Shown: positions 28,373 to 37,270 of the stretch, one piece after another
Numbering within the stretch: position 1 is the stretch's first letter
Layout: each line of letters starts with the position of its first letter
DNA from: SKPS01 sp964469215
Lineage (GTDB): Bacteria; Bacteroidota; Bacteroidia; Bacteroidales; SKPS01
NCBI GenBank assembly: GCA_964469215.1
Contig: CAYXYB010000005.1
Span: 87,754 to 151,753 of the forward strand
Length of the DNA: 64,000 nt
Direction of reading: 5' to 3'
Program-made: the position numbers and the translations under genes
The notes under the pieces: generated by a model
Seen by the model: only the letters and a program-made list of their open reading frames with translations
What the model was told of the DNA's origin: nothing
Databases searched by the model: none

Positions 28373-28503
28373 CACAAATTTGTGCTGGCAAAGAAGTAAG
28401 CAAATCCATTATGATTTTAACCACTAAGCTATTGAGAACACTGCGATATAATTACATATCAATAACTTAGTGCTACTGAGTGAATCAAGAACTGAGTGGC
28501 CAA
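28373..28503. repeat. Palindrome plus degenerate inverted-repeat element
   Basis: Within the gene-free stretch 28191-28538 there is a perfect 12-bp palindrome CACAAATTTGTG (28373-28384). About 38 nt further lies an element starting AACCACTAAG and ending CTGAGTGGCC, in which CACTAAG (28422-28428) is mirrored by CTTAGTG (28466-28472). It belongs to the same style of intergenic element as 26622-26722. No ORF is supported. Confidence 0.45.
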
Positions 28504-28538
28504 AAACATTTTGAATCCGGTTTTATGGGATAATAACT

Positions 28539-29474
28539 CTAAGGAAACACCTTCCGGTAAGAATGACAATAGGGTTTGTTACCTGTTCTTTCGTAATACC
28601 GCTGATGGTAGTTTTCAGCTTTCCAGAACTTTGTAGCCTGTGTGACTTTTGTAGCCGGCTTATAACCAAGATTCCTGAGCTCATCAATTAACTCCCGAGC
28701 TATCTTTTTGTGTTCATCATGAATATAAAACACCTCTGAACGGTACTGCTCACCAATATCCGGTCCCTGCCTGTTAACCTGCGTGAAGTCGTGTATTTCG
28801 AAAAACAGTTTCGCCAGATCCCTGTAAGAGACCTTTTTTGGATCAAACACAATCTCAACTGCCTCAGCATGCCCTGTTGTTCCTGTGCATACTTCCTCAT
28901 AGGTGGGGTTATCCTTGTGACCACCCGTGTAACCTGAGGTAACGGAAATTACACCATCTCTTTTCATAAAGAGATGTTCGACGCCCCAGAAACATCCTCC
29001 GGCAAAAATTGCAGTATCTGTTGTTACCATTTTATCATCTGCTTTAAAAATCATTGATGTTGAATTGACGCAATGACGAATGTTTTTTGATGTAAGTTGT
29101 TCACCTGTAAACACATGCCCTAGATGGCCGCCACAGGATGCACACACTATTTCTGTCCTTTGCCCGTCAGTATCAGGCACTCTCCTGACTGCTCTCTTAA
29201 TCTCATCATCAAATGCAGGCCATCCGCAGCCCGAATCAAATTTGTCATCCGAATCATATAGGGCGGCATCACACCGCCTGCAATGATAGGTACCCTTCTC
29301 CTTATTATTAAGATATTCACCCGTGAATGGACGTTCAGTACCTTTTTTCTCTATAACGTAAGCCTCTTCGGGGGTAAGTTTCCTGTAATTCATATTGCTT
29401 TCGGTTGTTTGCGCACATGAATTCATGGTAAAGAGCACACATAACAGAATTGTCGCTTTTACAATGATGTTCAT
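28539..29474 (-). CDS. msrAB: Fused MsrB-MsrA methionine sulfoxide reductase lipoprotein
   Basis: ATG 29474 gives 311 aa with a lipoprotein signal (TMNSC, lipid Cys at 20); longer frames lack one. The N-terminal MsrB domain (about 28-145) has the zinc pairs CRRC and CASC, SGCGWPAF, and the catalytic RHCVNS. The C-terminal MsrA domain (about 155-305) has AGGCFWGVEH with the catalytic Cys, plus GYTGG and GHAEAVEIVFDPKKVSY. Together they repair both R and S methionine sulfoxides in exported proteins. The lipid anchor places it in the periplasm. MsrA before MsrB is the other known order; here MsrB comes first. It stands alone on the minus strand. Confidence 0.94.
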   Translation of the reverse strand: MNIIVKATILLCVLFTMNSCAQTTESNMNYRKLTPEEAYVIEKKGTERPFTGEYLNNKEKGTYHCRRCDAALYDSDDKFDSGCGWPAFDDEIKRAVRRVPDTDGQRTEIVCASCGGHLGHVFTGEQLTSKNIRHCVNSTSMIFKADDKMVTTDTAIFAGGCFWGVEHLFMKRDGVISVTSGYTGGHKDNPTYEEVCTGTTGHAEAVEIVFDPKKVSYRDLAKLFFEIHDFTQVNRQGPDIGEQYRSEVFYIHDEHKKIARELIDELRNLGYKPATKVTQATKFWKAENYHQRYYERTGNKPYCHSYRKVFP

Positions 29475-29633
29475 GGCTTTGCAGTGAGATTTTTCAAAGA
29501 TAAAACAAACCACAGGAGAGAATGTTTGAGGCAAGGCATCATCACTTACCCCAAAAAACACTTTTCAGAACCGGAGAACTCTATCAACTATTCGACCTTC
29601 ACAGATATCATCCCAGATGAATAATATAGTTTT

Positions 29634-30515
29634 TCAGACGGCAGCACCAGTGGCAGTGATTTCAGGTGCCACTTTTTTAATGAGTCCCTGCAAAACATTG
29701 CCGGGGCCTACCTCTATAAGTTCAACCATACCGTTTGCCAACATGTTTTTCATTATCTGTGTCCATCTTACCGGTGAAGTGAGCTGTGCAATAAGGTTTT
29801 CCTTAATTTTTTCAGGATTGGTATGAGGATATGCATCAACATTTTGGTAAACAGGGCATACCGGTTGCATGAATGGTGTATGTTTTATCGCTTCGGCGAG
29901 TTCAACGCGTGCGGGCTCCATAAGAGGTGAATGGAACGCTCCACCCACTTTTAAAGGCAGTGCCCGTTTTGCTCCTGCAGCCTTCAACCTCTCACATGCC
30001 AGTTCAATACCTGAAATGGAACCAGATATTACAAGCTGCCCCGGGGAGTTGTAATTAGCAGGCACTACCACCTCGCCTGTGTCTGTGCATACCTGCTCCA
30101 CCACGTCATCATCAAGGCCGATAATAGCAGCCATTGTTGAAGGCTCAGCCTCACATGCTTTCTGCATGGCCATTGCCCTGGCATAAACGAGCTTCAACCC
30201 GTCGTCGAACGAGATACCACCGGCAGCCACCAGAGCAGAAAACTCACCCAGTGAATGACCCGCAACCATGTCGGGGTTAAAACCATTGCCAAGCATCTTT
30301 GCCAGAATTACCGAATGGAGGAATATGGCAGGTTGTGTAACCTTAGTCTGACGCAACTCTTCGTCGGTTCCTTCAAACATCAGGTCGGTAATGCGATAAC
30401 CGAGTATCGAATTGGCCCGTTCAAAAAGATCCCTGGCCTCTTCAAAACCATCATACAGGTCTTTTCCCATACCTGTAAACTGTGCTCCCTGCCCCGGAAA
30501 TACATAAGCTTTCAT
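29634..30515 (-). CDS. fabD: Malonyl-CoA:ACP transacylase
   Basis: The 293-aa enzyme loads malonyl onto acyl carrier protein for fatty-acid synthesis. The opening is KAYVFPGQGAQFTGMGKDLY; the nucleophile Ser88 is in AGHSLGEFSALVAAGG; the catalytic His is in VGGAFHSPLMEPAR (near 200); the C-terminal VELIEVGPGNVLQGL is typical. Length is normal. It is not embedded in a fab cluster here: rfbB lies upstream across a 72-bp gap with its own promoter-like site, and msrAB lies 72 nt past the malonyltransferase stop on the same strand. Confidence 0.96.
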   Translation of the reverse strand: MKAYVFPGQGAQFTGMGKDLYDGFEEARDLFERANSILGYRITDLMFEGTDEELRQTKVTQPAIFLHSVILAKMLGNGFNPDMVAGHSLGEFSALVAAGGISFDDGLKLVYARAMAMQKACEAEPSTMAAIIGLDDDVVEQVCTDTGEVVVPANYNSPGQLVISGSISGIELACERLKAAGAKRALPLKVGGAFHSPLMEPARVELAEAIKHTPFMQPVCPVYQNVDAYPHTNPEKIKENLIAQLTSPVRWTQIMKNMLANGMVELIEVGPGNVLQGLIKKVAPEITATGAAV

Positions 30516-30556
30516 AATTGATTTTCAGATTAATGTTAAGTAACAATAAAAGCGGG

Positions 30557-30564
30557 CAAAAATA
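30557..30564 (-). promoter_or_regulatory. Candidate -7 element for fabD
   Basis: On the minus strand TATTTTTG fits TAnnTTTG, 41 nt before the fabD ATG at 30515. The region is A-rich and no clear -33 TTG was found. Confidence 0.4.
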
Positions 30565-30587
30565 GCAAAAAATCAGACAGCCCGTTA

Positions 30588-31643
30588 CTATCTCCCACCA
30601 TACATCTCATCGTAGTACTGCTGGTAAACCCCGGAGGTGACATTATCGAGCCACGACTGGTTTTCAAGATACCAGTCAACAGTGAGCTCAAGGCCTTCAT
30701 TAAACTGCAAAGAGGGAATCCATCCCAACTCCTTCTGAAGCTTGGTCGAGTCTATGGCATACCTGAGATCATGGCCTGCACGATCCTTTATGTATGTTAT
30801 AAGCCCGGCAGAGGTACCTGCCGGCCGGCCCAGCTTCCTGTCCATGATTTCACACATCAGCCTGATCAGGTCAATATTCTTCCACTCATTATGGCCACCA
30901 ATATTGTAAGTCTCTCCTATCCTGCCTCTGTGAAAGATGGCGTCTATGGCTATTGCATGATCAACAACATACAGCCAGTCACGCACGTTCTCACCCTTTC
31001 CGTAAACCGGCAAAGGCTTATTATGTCTTATATTATTGATGAAAAGGGGTATAAGCTTTTCGGGGAATTGGTTGGGGCCATAGTTATTGGAGCAGTTCGA
31101 GATCACAACTGGCAATCCAAAGGTATGGAAATACGCCCTCACCAGGTGGTCTGAACTTGCCTTCGAAGCCGAATATGGGCTGCGTGGGTCATAGGAGGTC
31201 TTCTCTGTGAAAAAGCCGGTATCTCCCAGCGATCCGTAAACCTCATCAGTCGAAACATGGTAGAAGAGCTTATCCTCAAAATAGCTTCCCCAGAAGTGCC
31301 TGGCTGCATTTAAAAGGTTAACGGTTCCTACAATGTTGGTAAAGACAAACTCATTCGGGCTTGCAATTGACCTGTCAACATGCGACTCGGCGGCAAGATG
31401 GATCACAGCATCAAAATTGTGCTCAGCAAACAGCCTGTGCATCTGGTCACTGTCGTTTATGTCACCTCTGATAAATGCGTAATTTGCCCCCCCCTCAACA
31501 TCACTCAGGTTAGCCAGATTCCCGGCATAAGTGAGCTTATCGAGGTTGAAGATCATGTAATCGGGATGGTTCCTTACAAACCGGCGCACAACATGCGACC
31601 CGATAAACCCTGCCCCACCCGTAATAAGTACTCTCTTTTTCAT
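30588..31643 (-). CDS. rfbB: dTDP-glucose 4,6-dehydratase
   Basis: ATG 31643 places the NAD-binding ITGGAGFIGSHVV at the N-terminus (351 aa). The extended SDR enzyme makes dTDP-4-keto-6-deoxyglucose. Markers are HLAAESHVDRSI (near 82), STDEVYGSLGDTGFFTE (near 130) with the catalytic Thr-Asp-Glu, the active-site YSASK (near 155) and NCSNNYGPNQFPEKLIP. Its product is the substrate of the 3,4-ketoisomerases encoded at 51729-52525, so it very likely feeds that amino-sugar branch, although 20 kb away. rmlA, which makes dTDP-glucose, is not in the window. Confidence 0.95.
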   Translation of the reverse strand: MKKRVLITGGAGFIGSHVVRRFVRNHPDYMIFNLDKLTYAGNLANLSDVEGGANYAFIRGDINDSDQMHRLFAEHNFDAVIHLAAESHVDRSIASPNEFVFTNIVGTVNLLNAARHFWGSYFEDKLFYHVSTDEVYGSLGDTGFFTEKTSYDPRSPYSASKASSDHLVRAYFHTFGLPVVISNCSNNYGPNQFPEKLIPLFINNIRHNKPLPVYGKGENVRDWLYVVDHAIAIDAIFHRGRIGETYNIGGHNEWKNIDLIRLMCEIMDRKLGRPAGTSAGLITYIKDRAGHDLRYAIDSTKLQKELGWIPSLQFNEGLELTVDWYLENQSWLDNVTSGVYQQYYDEMYGGR

Positions 31644-31673
31644 ATCAATACAATTTCTCTGTTCATTATTCAT

Positions 31674-31736
31674 CTATTAATCATTAATCATTAATCATTA
31701 ACCATTAATCATTATCCATTAATCATTAACCATTAA
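31674..31736. repeat. Heptamer array (TCATTAA)n, nine units, between rfbB and galE
   Basis: Nine consecutive 7-nt units (CTATTAA, TCATTAA x3, CCATTAA, TCATTAT, CCATTAA, TCATTAA, CCATTAA) run from 31674 to 31736. The galE stop codon (31719-31721) and its last codons lie inside the array, so the galE C-terminal MVND is repeat-encoded. Confidence 0.9.
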
Positions 31737-32732
31737 TTCCCACCTCCACGCTGATTCTGCCATCTCATCAACGCCCCTTTCTGCGCGCCATCCAAGCTCC
31801 CTGTTTGCAAGAGAGGCATCAGCCCATATTGCAGTTATATCCCCCGGGCGCCTCGGGGCAAACTGCCATGGAACCTTCACCCCTGTGGCTGACTCGAAGG
31901 CATTTATCATCTCCAGTACCGAATAACCTCTGCCGGTGCCGAGATTGAACACTTCCCATGAAGATGCCTGCTGCTCTGATAACATCCTTTCAACAGCCTT
32001 AACATGTGCCAGTGCCAGATCTGTAACATGGATGTAATCCCGTATCGCAGTTCCGTCGGGAGTTGGGTAATCGTTGCCGAAAACCCTCAGATGATCCCTA
32101 AGGCCATTGGCAGTCTGGGTGATATAGGGCATCAGATTGTTGGGTGTCCCAATTGGCAATTCTCCTATAAGAGCCGATTCATGTGCCCCCACCGGGTTGA
32201 AGTAACGGAGTGAAACAGCTCTTAGCCCGGTCACCTCAACGGTGTCTCTGATTATCTCTTCCGATATCCTTTTTGTATTACCGTATGGAGACATGGCAGG
32301 CTGAAGAGGGGCTGTTTCATCAACGGGTAAATTGGTAGCTTCGCCATAAACAGTGCAGCTTGACGAGAAGATAAGGTTTCTGATCTGGTGCCTCTCCATG
32401 GCATCCAGCAGGTTGATAAGACCTGATATGTTGTTCCTGTAATATCTCAGAGGCATCTCAACCGACTCCCCTACCGCCTTAAGTGCAGCAAAATGCACCA
32501 CCGCAGCTATTCCCTCATTACGGCCAAGACATTCATCCAGTGTCTTTTCATCAAGAATATCAACACATTCGAAAGGCACAGGTTTACCGGTGATCTTTTC
32601 TATACGTTCCGATATCCAGCGGTAACTGTTTGAAAGGTTATCGAGAATAACAACCTCATAACCGGCCTTAAGCAACTCTGTTGCAGTATGTGACCCGATA
32701 TAGCCTGTGCCTCCCGTTACCAGTACTTTCAT
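31719..32732 (-). CDS. galE: UDP-glucose 4-epimerase
   Basis: ATG 32732 gives 337 aa starting MKVLVTGGTGYIGSHTA. This SDR enzyme interconverts UDP-glucose and UDP-galactose. Seen are FAALKAVGESVEMPLRYY (near 82), SSSCTVYG with the catalytic Ser (near 122), the active-site YGNTK (near 148) and the C-terminal substrate region RRPGDITAIWADASLA. The C-terminus ends in residues encoded by a heptamer array rather than the usual charged tail. It probably supports surface-polysaccharide synthesis together with rfbB downstream, although 75 bp and a repeat separate them. Confidence 0.95.
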   Translation of the reverse strand: MKVLVTGGTGYIGSHTATELLKAGYEVVILDNLSNSYRWISERIEKITGKPVPFECVDILDEKTLDECLGRNEGIAAVVHFAALKAVGESVEMPLRYYRNNISGLINLLDAMERHQIRNLIFSSSCTVYGEATNLPVDETAPLQPAMSPYGNTKRISEEIIRDTVEVTGLRAVSLRYFNPVGAHESALIGELPIGTPNNLMPYITQTANGLRDHLRVFGNDYPTPDGTAIRDYIHVTDLALAHVKAVERMLSEQQASSWEVFNLGTGRGYSVLEMINAFESATGVKVPWQFAPRRPGDITAIWADASLANRELGWRAERGVDEMAESAWRWELMVND

Positions 32733-32875
32733 AGCAAGTGTTTTTCTTTCATCTGCAAAAATGTAGAAAAAAAGGGGAATAACACCATTTTTTTCTTCCT
32801 TTTTTTCAATTCCAAACAACTATACTGTTAGTTTCTGTCATAGTGTGTTAATTGGTTCGTTTTTGCAAATAAATA

Positions 32876-32898
32876 AGGCCGCCGGGATGGCGGCCTTT
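32876..32898 (-). terminator. Strong hairpin terminator of the caspase-FGE gene
   Basis: AAGGCCGCC (32876-32884) and its exact complement (32890-32898) form a GC-rich 9-bp stem with a 5-nt loop. On the minus strand it is followed by TTATTTATTTG. It lies 26 nt beyond the caspase-FGE stop and separates that gene from galE. The flanks 32733-32875 hold only galE leader sequence. Confidence 0.8.
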
Positions 32899-32923
32899 GG
32901 CTATAAGGGATACTTATGAAACA

Positions 32924-35062
32924 TTAAGGTAACAATACAAGCCTGAAACCAATATTATGGTTACGGAATGTCTGTTCGAAAATATCACGTGAGGTTACCT
33001 GACAAAACTGTTCCATAACGTCGCTGCTTCCACCCATGGCAACTCTTAAAGGATTATTTATCACAGGTTCATCCGATTGGGTTTGTTGTTTGCCAATGTC
33101 AGTTCTTGCAACAGGGTCGAGGCACCACTCCCTGACATTACCACTCATATCATACAACCCATAGCCATTGGGTCTTTTAAGACCAACAGCCTGGGTGCCT
33201 TTATTGCTGTTACGCCAATACCATGCAACATCGGCAATGGTATCTCCTCCGGCAAAACGGAAGCTTTCGCCACCACGGGCAGCATACTCCCATTCAGCTT
33301 CGGTAGGCAACCGCCACACTCTTCCTGTTTTTTCAGTAAGCCACTCTGCATAAGCCACAGCATCATTCCAGCTTACATGAACCACCGGGTGGTTGTATGT
33401 AACCTGCGACCTGAGGGAGCCTTCGGAACTGTACATCCAGTTGGCCGTTTCCATTTCAACCGGGGTGTTGTTTCTGAGCACAATACTGCCGAATCCTCCT
33501 GAACGCTGATCTGCATCGGTACGATAGCCTGTCTCATCCACAAAAGCTTTAAATTCAGCAACGGTAACCTCATATTTCATGATGGCAAAGTCTGATAAAA
33601 CCTTTATTTCCTTATTTGGCAGGTCTTTATCAACCTGCTTTTCGACTCCTGAACCCACTGCCCCACCCTTTATGCCCCTGACTTCAATATTAATACCCGG
33701 AGCCGTCACATTAAAATAGTCGTAAAGAAATGCAACCAACTTACTAAACCGAACCCTATTTATCTCATTGGCAATTACTTCAAGTTCATAATGGAAGGTC
33801 TGATCACCTCTGAGCTCAACAATATGAGTACCGGGTTTCACATTTCTTATAAACTCGGTACCATTGACCTTTATGGTTCTGCGCTTAAGTCCGTCAACAA
33901 AAATGTCACCAGCTATTTCACTGCTTACCTCAAGATGCCCGACCTGAACATCTGCCACATCTTCAACTGTTATCTGCTGTTGGGGAACGGCACTTAGAAC
34001 AATGGAAGTCTCTTTGGCTCTCGGAACATCCTCAACTGGTTTTGCAGCTACCCGCTTTTCAGTAACGACTGAAGTGCCCGGCTGAGATTTTTGTGTCTGA
34101 TTCTGAACAGTTGCCTCTGACACCGCCGGCTCCTGCACAACCCTGACTGCCGTCTTTTCGGTTGACCCTGCCTGCCCGGCAAGGGATGCAGAAGGAGCGG
34201 GCAGTTTAAACACAAAATCACCCTTGTCGAGGTTGGGATTCCTGATTTTGGCATACTGCGGATGCTGGGTGTTGTAAGAGTAGTTGACAACACGTGACGA
34301 TAGGAAATAACCAAGCTCACTGCCGGTAATATATCCGTCCTTGTCGAAATCGGCCTCGTCAGATGTTAGTGCAATCACAAACTGCTCCCTGAAAATGCTC
34401 TCGTCAGGAACCTGCTGATCGGCTGTTCCACTGGTGATAAACTGCCTGACCGGATTGGCAGTTCTGTAGGTAATGGCCTCACTTACAGGGCTTCGAACAT
34501 TGAACAACGACCCCGCAAAACAGGCATCAAAAACAAAAAGTGCATGCTTGGCAAATATCCTCTTCGCATATATCTCTATCTGTGCCATCTCTATCGACTT
34601 GGACTGAAAACCAGCTGTGTCACGAACCGGATTGGGAGCATCTACCGGCACAAAATATCCCAGCTTTTCACTAAAAGGAGTATTGATGGTGTATCCATGT
34701 CCTGCAAAGTAAAACAGCAACCTGTTATCCCTGCCCATACCATAATCTCTTATAAATTCACTTATCACCTTCTCTATCTGCTCCTTGGTGCCATCCTCGT
34801 GCACAACAACATTGAACCCGTTAAGCTCCAACACCAACCTGACCTCCTCTATATCCTTCCTCACACCTTTCAATGCATTCCAACCGTTATCATACCGGTC
34901 ATAAGAAGATATTCCTATTATAAGCGCATGACTCTGATCGTAAAGCTTTGTCTCCTTATTTCCTATGGTGACTGAAACCGGTGAAAGACCCCTCTGCTGA
35001 GCAGCTAACGTCAGACTAAAAATCACTGAAAAAAGGAATAATAGAATCCTGTCTGCAAACAT
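32924..35062 (-). CDS. Exported caspase-family protease with PEGA-like and formylglycine-generating-enzyme-like domains
   Basis: ATG 35062 gives 712 aa with a clean signal peptide (ending TLAAQQ). The peptidase C14 caspase-like domain (about 42-300) shows HALIIGISSYDRYD, the catalytic His122 in LFYFAGHGYTI and the nucleophile Cys181 in LFVFDACFAGS. A Thr/Gln/Ser-rich linker (about 305-385) leads to a PEGA-like beta domain (about 390-465, DIFVDGLKRRTIKVNG). An FGE/SUMF1-type domain follows (about 485-712: MKYEVTVAEFKAFVDETGY, WRLPTEAEWEYAARGG, GLYDMSGNVREWCLDP). Such FGE-like domains without the Cys pair usually bind rather than oxidise; here the domain may recognise a target (inference). It is divergent from a second caspase gene, 114 bp away, and ends at a strong terminator. 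Confidence 0.9.
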   Translation of the reverse strand: MFADRILLFLFSVIFSLTLAAQQRGLSPVSVTIGNKETKLYDQSHALIIGISSYDRYDNGWNALKGVRKDIEEVRLVLELNGFNVVVHEDGTKEQIEKVISEFIRDYGMGRDNRLLFYFAGHGYTINTPFSEKLGYFVPVDAPNPVRDTAGFQSKSIEMAQIEIYAKRIFAKHALFVFDACFAGSLFNVRSPVSEAITYRTANPVRQFITSGTADQQVPDESIFREQFVIALTSDEADFDKDGYITGSELGYFLSSRVVNYSYNTQHPQYAKIRNPNLDKGDFVFKLPAPSASLAGQAGSTEKTAVRVVQEPAVSEATVQNQTQKSQPGTSVVTEKRVAAKPVEDVPRAKETSIVLSAVPQQQITVEDVADVQVGHLEVSSEIAGDIFVDGLKRRTIKVNGTEFIRNVKPGTHIVELRGDQTFHYELEVIANEINRVRFSKLVAFLYDYFNVTAPGINIEVRGIKGGAVGSGVEKQVDKDLPNKEIKVLSDFAIMKYEVTVAEFKAFVDETGYRTDADQRSGGFGSIVLRNNTPVEMETANWMYSSEGSLRSQVTYNHPVVHVSWNDAVAYAEWLTEKTGRVWRLPTEAEWEYAARGGESFRFAGGDTIADVAWYWRNSNKGTQAVGLKRPNGYGLYDMSGNVREWCLDPVARTDIGKQQTQSDEPVINNPLRVAMGGSSDVMEQFCQVTSRDIFEQTFRNHNIGFRLVLLP

Positions 35063-35087
35063 TGACTGATAATTCTTTCTGAAAAAA

Positions 35088-35147
35088 CAAAAATAATACA
35101 TTTGCAAATAAAATGTTTATTTTAAAAAAAACAAAATCATATTTTTG
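35088..35147. promoter_or_regulatory. Divergent promoter region of the two caspase genes
   Basis: A minus-strand TATTTTTG (35095-35088) and a plus-strand TATTTTTG (35140-35147) both fit TAnnTTTG and face away from each other, at 26 and 30 nt from their start codons. Between them lie the perfect palindrome ATTTGCAAAT (35100-35109) and the inverted repeat TAAAAT-N4-ATTTTA. The region is very AT-rich, so chance matches are possible. Confidence 0.45.
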
Positions 35148-35176
35148 ATTTTCTTATATCCGAACAATTTAAATAT

Positions 35177-37264
35177 ATGCAGGATCTATTTTTTTTAAAA
35201 AAAATTCTCATTCTGATATTGACTATGTTGATTGCCAATGCGGCTTATTCGTCATTAAGATCCGGCAATAAGAATTTAACAATACAGGATGATCCTGTAC
35301 GAAGGGCGCTGATTGTTGCCGTATCTGAATACGACACAAAAAATACGGGCTGGAGCCGCATCAATGCTGACAGGGATGCCGGGATGCTAATTGATGTTCT
35401 TCAAAGACAGGGCTTTCATAAGGAGAATATAATACTGCTTCAGGACAGGCGGGCAACCAGAGTTGGAATCATGGCTGCATTTGATACTCTGATAGGATTA
35501 ACAGGCAGAGGTGATATTGTATATTTTCACTTCAGCGGTCACGGTCAACAAATAACAGATGACGACGGTGATGAGGTCGATGGTTACGACGAAGCGCTGA
35601 TACCATATGATGCGCCCAGGTATTTCCGCCGAGGTGTCTATGAGGGAGAAAATCATCTGCGTGACGACAAAGTGGGTGAGTTTCTTGAACGCCTCAGGAA
35701 GAGAACCGGCTCGGAAGGTAGTGTGCTTGTAACTCTCGATGCGTGCCACAGTGGCACAGCCACCAGAGGATTCGGTGTAGTGAGGGGAAGCAGCCACCCG
35801 TTCGGACAGAACGAAGAGGCGATAGCAGGAGCAACAGCAGCAAGAGTCGAAAGAAAAGTACAGTATTCACCAGGTGATACAGATTTCCTTCTGGCAAAAT
35901 CCGACACTAACTCTGCTCCCATTATGGTGATCTCAGCTTCGGCAGCTCATGAGAACAACTATGAAATGATAATGAAAGATGGTACCTCAATGGGTTCTCT
36001 TACATGGATATTCTGCAAAAGTCTGGAAAAGATGACCCCCAACAGCTCAAACCATGCTCTGTTCCACTATGTAAGAGTCACCTTTGGCAGAATCCACCCC
36101 TATCAGCAACCCCAGTTCGAAGGTGATGCTGACCACCTGCTATTTAGCGGAAAGGTTTATTCACTTCCAACACACTTCATCGTTACAGACATAATAAACG
36201 ACTCAACGGTAAGGGTAAACGGCGGAACCTTGCACGGTCTGAACCCCGGAACAACCGTTGGCTTCTACCCCCCCGACACCCGTGATCCATTGCGTGCCAG
36301 ACCATTTACCGAAGGTACTGTCTCATCAGCAGACCATGTTTCAGCCGTTATCATAACCAACCATCAGATCTCATCCTATCTGTTAGACTTATCGTGGTGC
36401 CTCATCACCGGCCGCAATTTCGGGGATGTGATGGTATCTCTCAGTATAAACCTTAAAGATACCGGTACAGCAATGGATTTAAAAAACAGCCTTAAAGAAT
36501 ATCAATGGATTGTGCTGACAGACACAATGCCAATGGTTGTACTGGCTGAAACCGACGACAACAGATTTATACAGCTCTTTTCTGCCGAAGATATTCCTCT
36601 GATCAATGATCCGCCGGCTATTAAAACCAATCCCGGTGAGGCATCGGTAAAAATAGCAGAAAGGTTGTGGATATTTGCCCAGTCGGTTTACCTGCGTCAT
36701 CTCGAAGCTTCTGAACCATCAGTAAAAACAGAGATCAGTATCATTGCGGTTAAGGATAACCCGGATAAGGGGATCGGGGATGATAAAGTCACTGTCAGCA
36801 TGGATACGATTAACAACGACATAGTGTCATTCACCCCGGACGACAGGTTCACAATCACCATTGCCAACAAAGGCCAGATGCCTTTATATTTCAACCTGTT
36901 AGACATACAGCCCGACAACCTTGTGAATGTGATTCTCCCCTCGCCAGGTTCACCGGGAGTAACAATACAGGATCTTCGCCTTGAACCGGGGGCAAGTTTC
37001 CGGTCACAACCCTTCGAAGTGAATCCGCCTTACGGAACAGAGGTGCTGAAATGCATATCAACATCAACACCTCTTGATCTGACCAGAGCCTTCGTTCCAC
37101 CATCACGCCGACCACCATCACGTGCGCAGGTATCAAACCCGCTCGAAAGACTTTTTTCCGACAATCAGAATATAAACACAGGTTTCAGAAGTGGCAACAA
37201 TCTTCCACAAGGAGCCGCAAATATCGAAACGGTAACCTTTTTAATACGGCCTCAAACACAATAA
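35177..37264 (+). CDS. Exported metacaspase-type caspase protein with DUF4384-like C-terminal domain
   Basis: The 695-aa protein begins with a hydrophobic export segment (about 5-24). The caspase domain (about 40-340) has RALIVAVSEYDTKNTGW, the catalytic His122 in FHFSGHGQQITDDDGDEVDG, DEALIPYDA typical of type I metacaspases, and nucleophile Cys190 in LVTLDACHSGTATRG. A middle beta-rich region follows. Residues about 545-690 (FTPDDRFTITIANKGQMPLY, then NVILPSPGSPG) resemble DUF4384, a domain often attached to bacterial caspases. Substrate preference is unknown; metacaspases usually cut after Arg/Lys. It leads an operon with the CHASE2 gene (6-nt gap) and a FecR-like gene. Confidence 0.9.
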   Translation: MQDLFFLKKILILILTMLIANAAYSSLRSGNKNLTIQDDPVRRALIVAVSEYDTKNTGWSRINADRDAGMLIDVLQRQGFHKENIILLQDRRATRVGIMAAFDTLIGLTGRGDIVYFHFSGHGQQITDDDGDEVDGYDEALIPYDAPRYFRRGVYEGENHLRDDKVGEFLERLRKRTGSEGSVLVTLDACHSGTATRGFGVVRGSSHPFGQNEEAIAGATAARVERKVQYSPGDTDFLLAKSDTNSAPIMVISASAAHENNYEMIMKDGTSMGSLTWIFCKSLEKMTPNSSNHALFHYVRVTFGRIHPYQQPQFEGDADHLLFSGKVYSLPTHFIVTDIINDSTVRVNGGTLHGLNPGTTVGFYPPDTRDPLRARPFTEGTVSSADHVSAVIITNHQISSYLLDLSWCLITGRNFGDVMVSLSINLKDTGTAMDLKNSLKEYQWIVLTDTMPMVVLAETDDNRFIQLFSAEDIPLINDPPAIKTNPGEASVKIAERLWIFAQSVYLRHLEASEPSVKTEISIIAVKDNPDKGIGDDKVTVSMDTINNDIVSFTPDDRFTITIANKGQMPLYFNLLDIQPDNLVNVILPSPGSPGVTIQDLRLEPGASFRSQPFEVNPPYGTEVLKCISTSTPLDLTRAFVPPSRRPPSRAQVSNPLERLFSDNQNINTGFRSGNNLPQGAANIETVTFLIRPQTQ

Positions 37265-37270
37265 ATCTTC

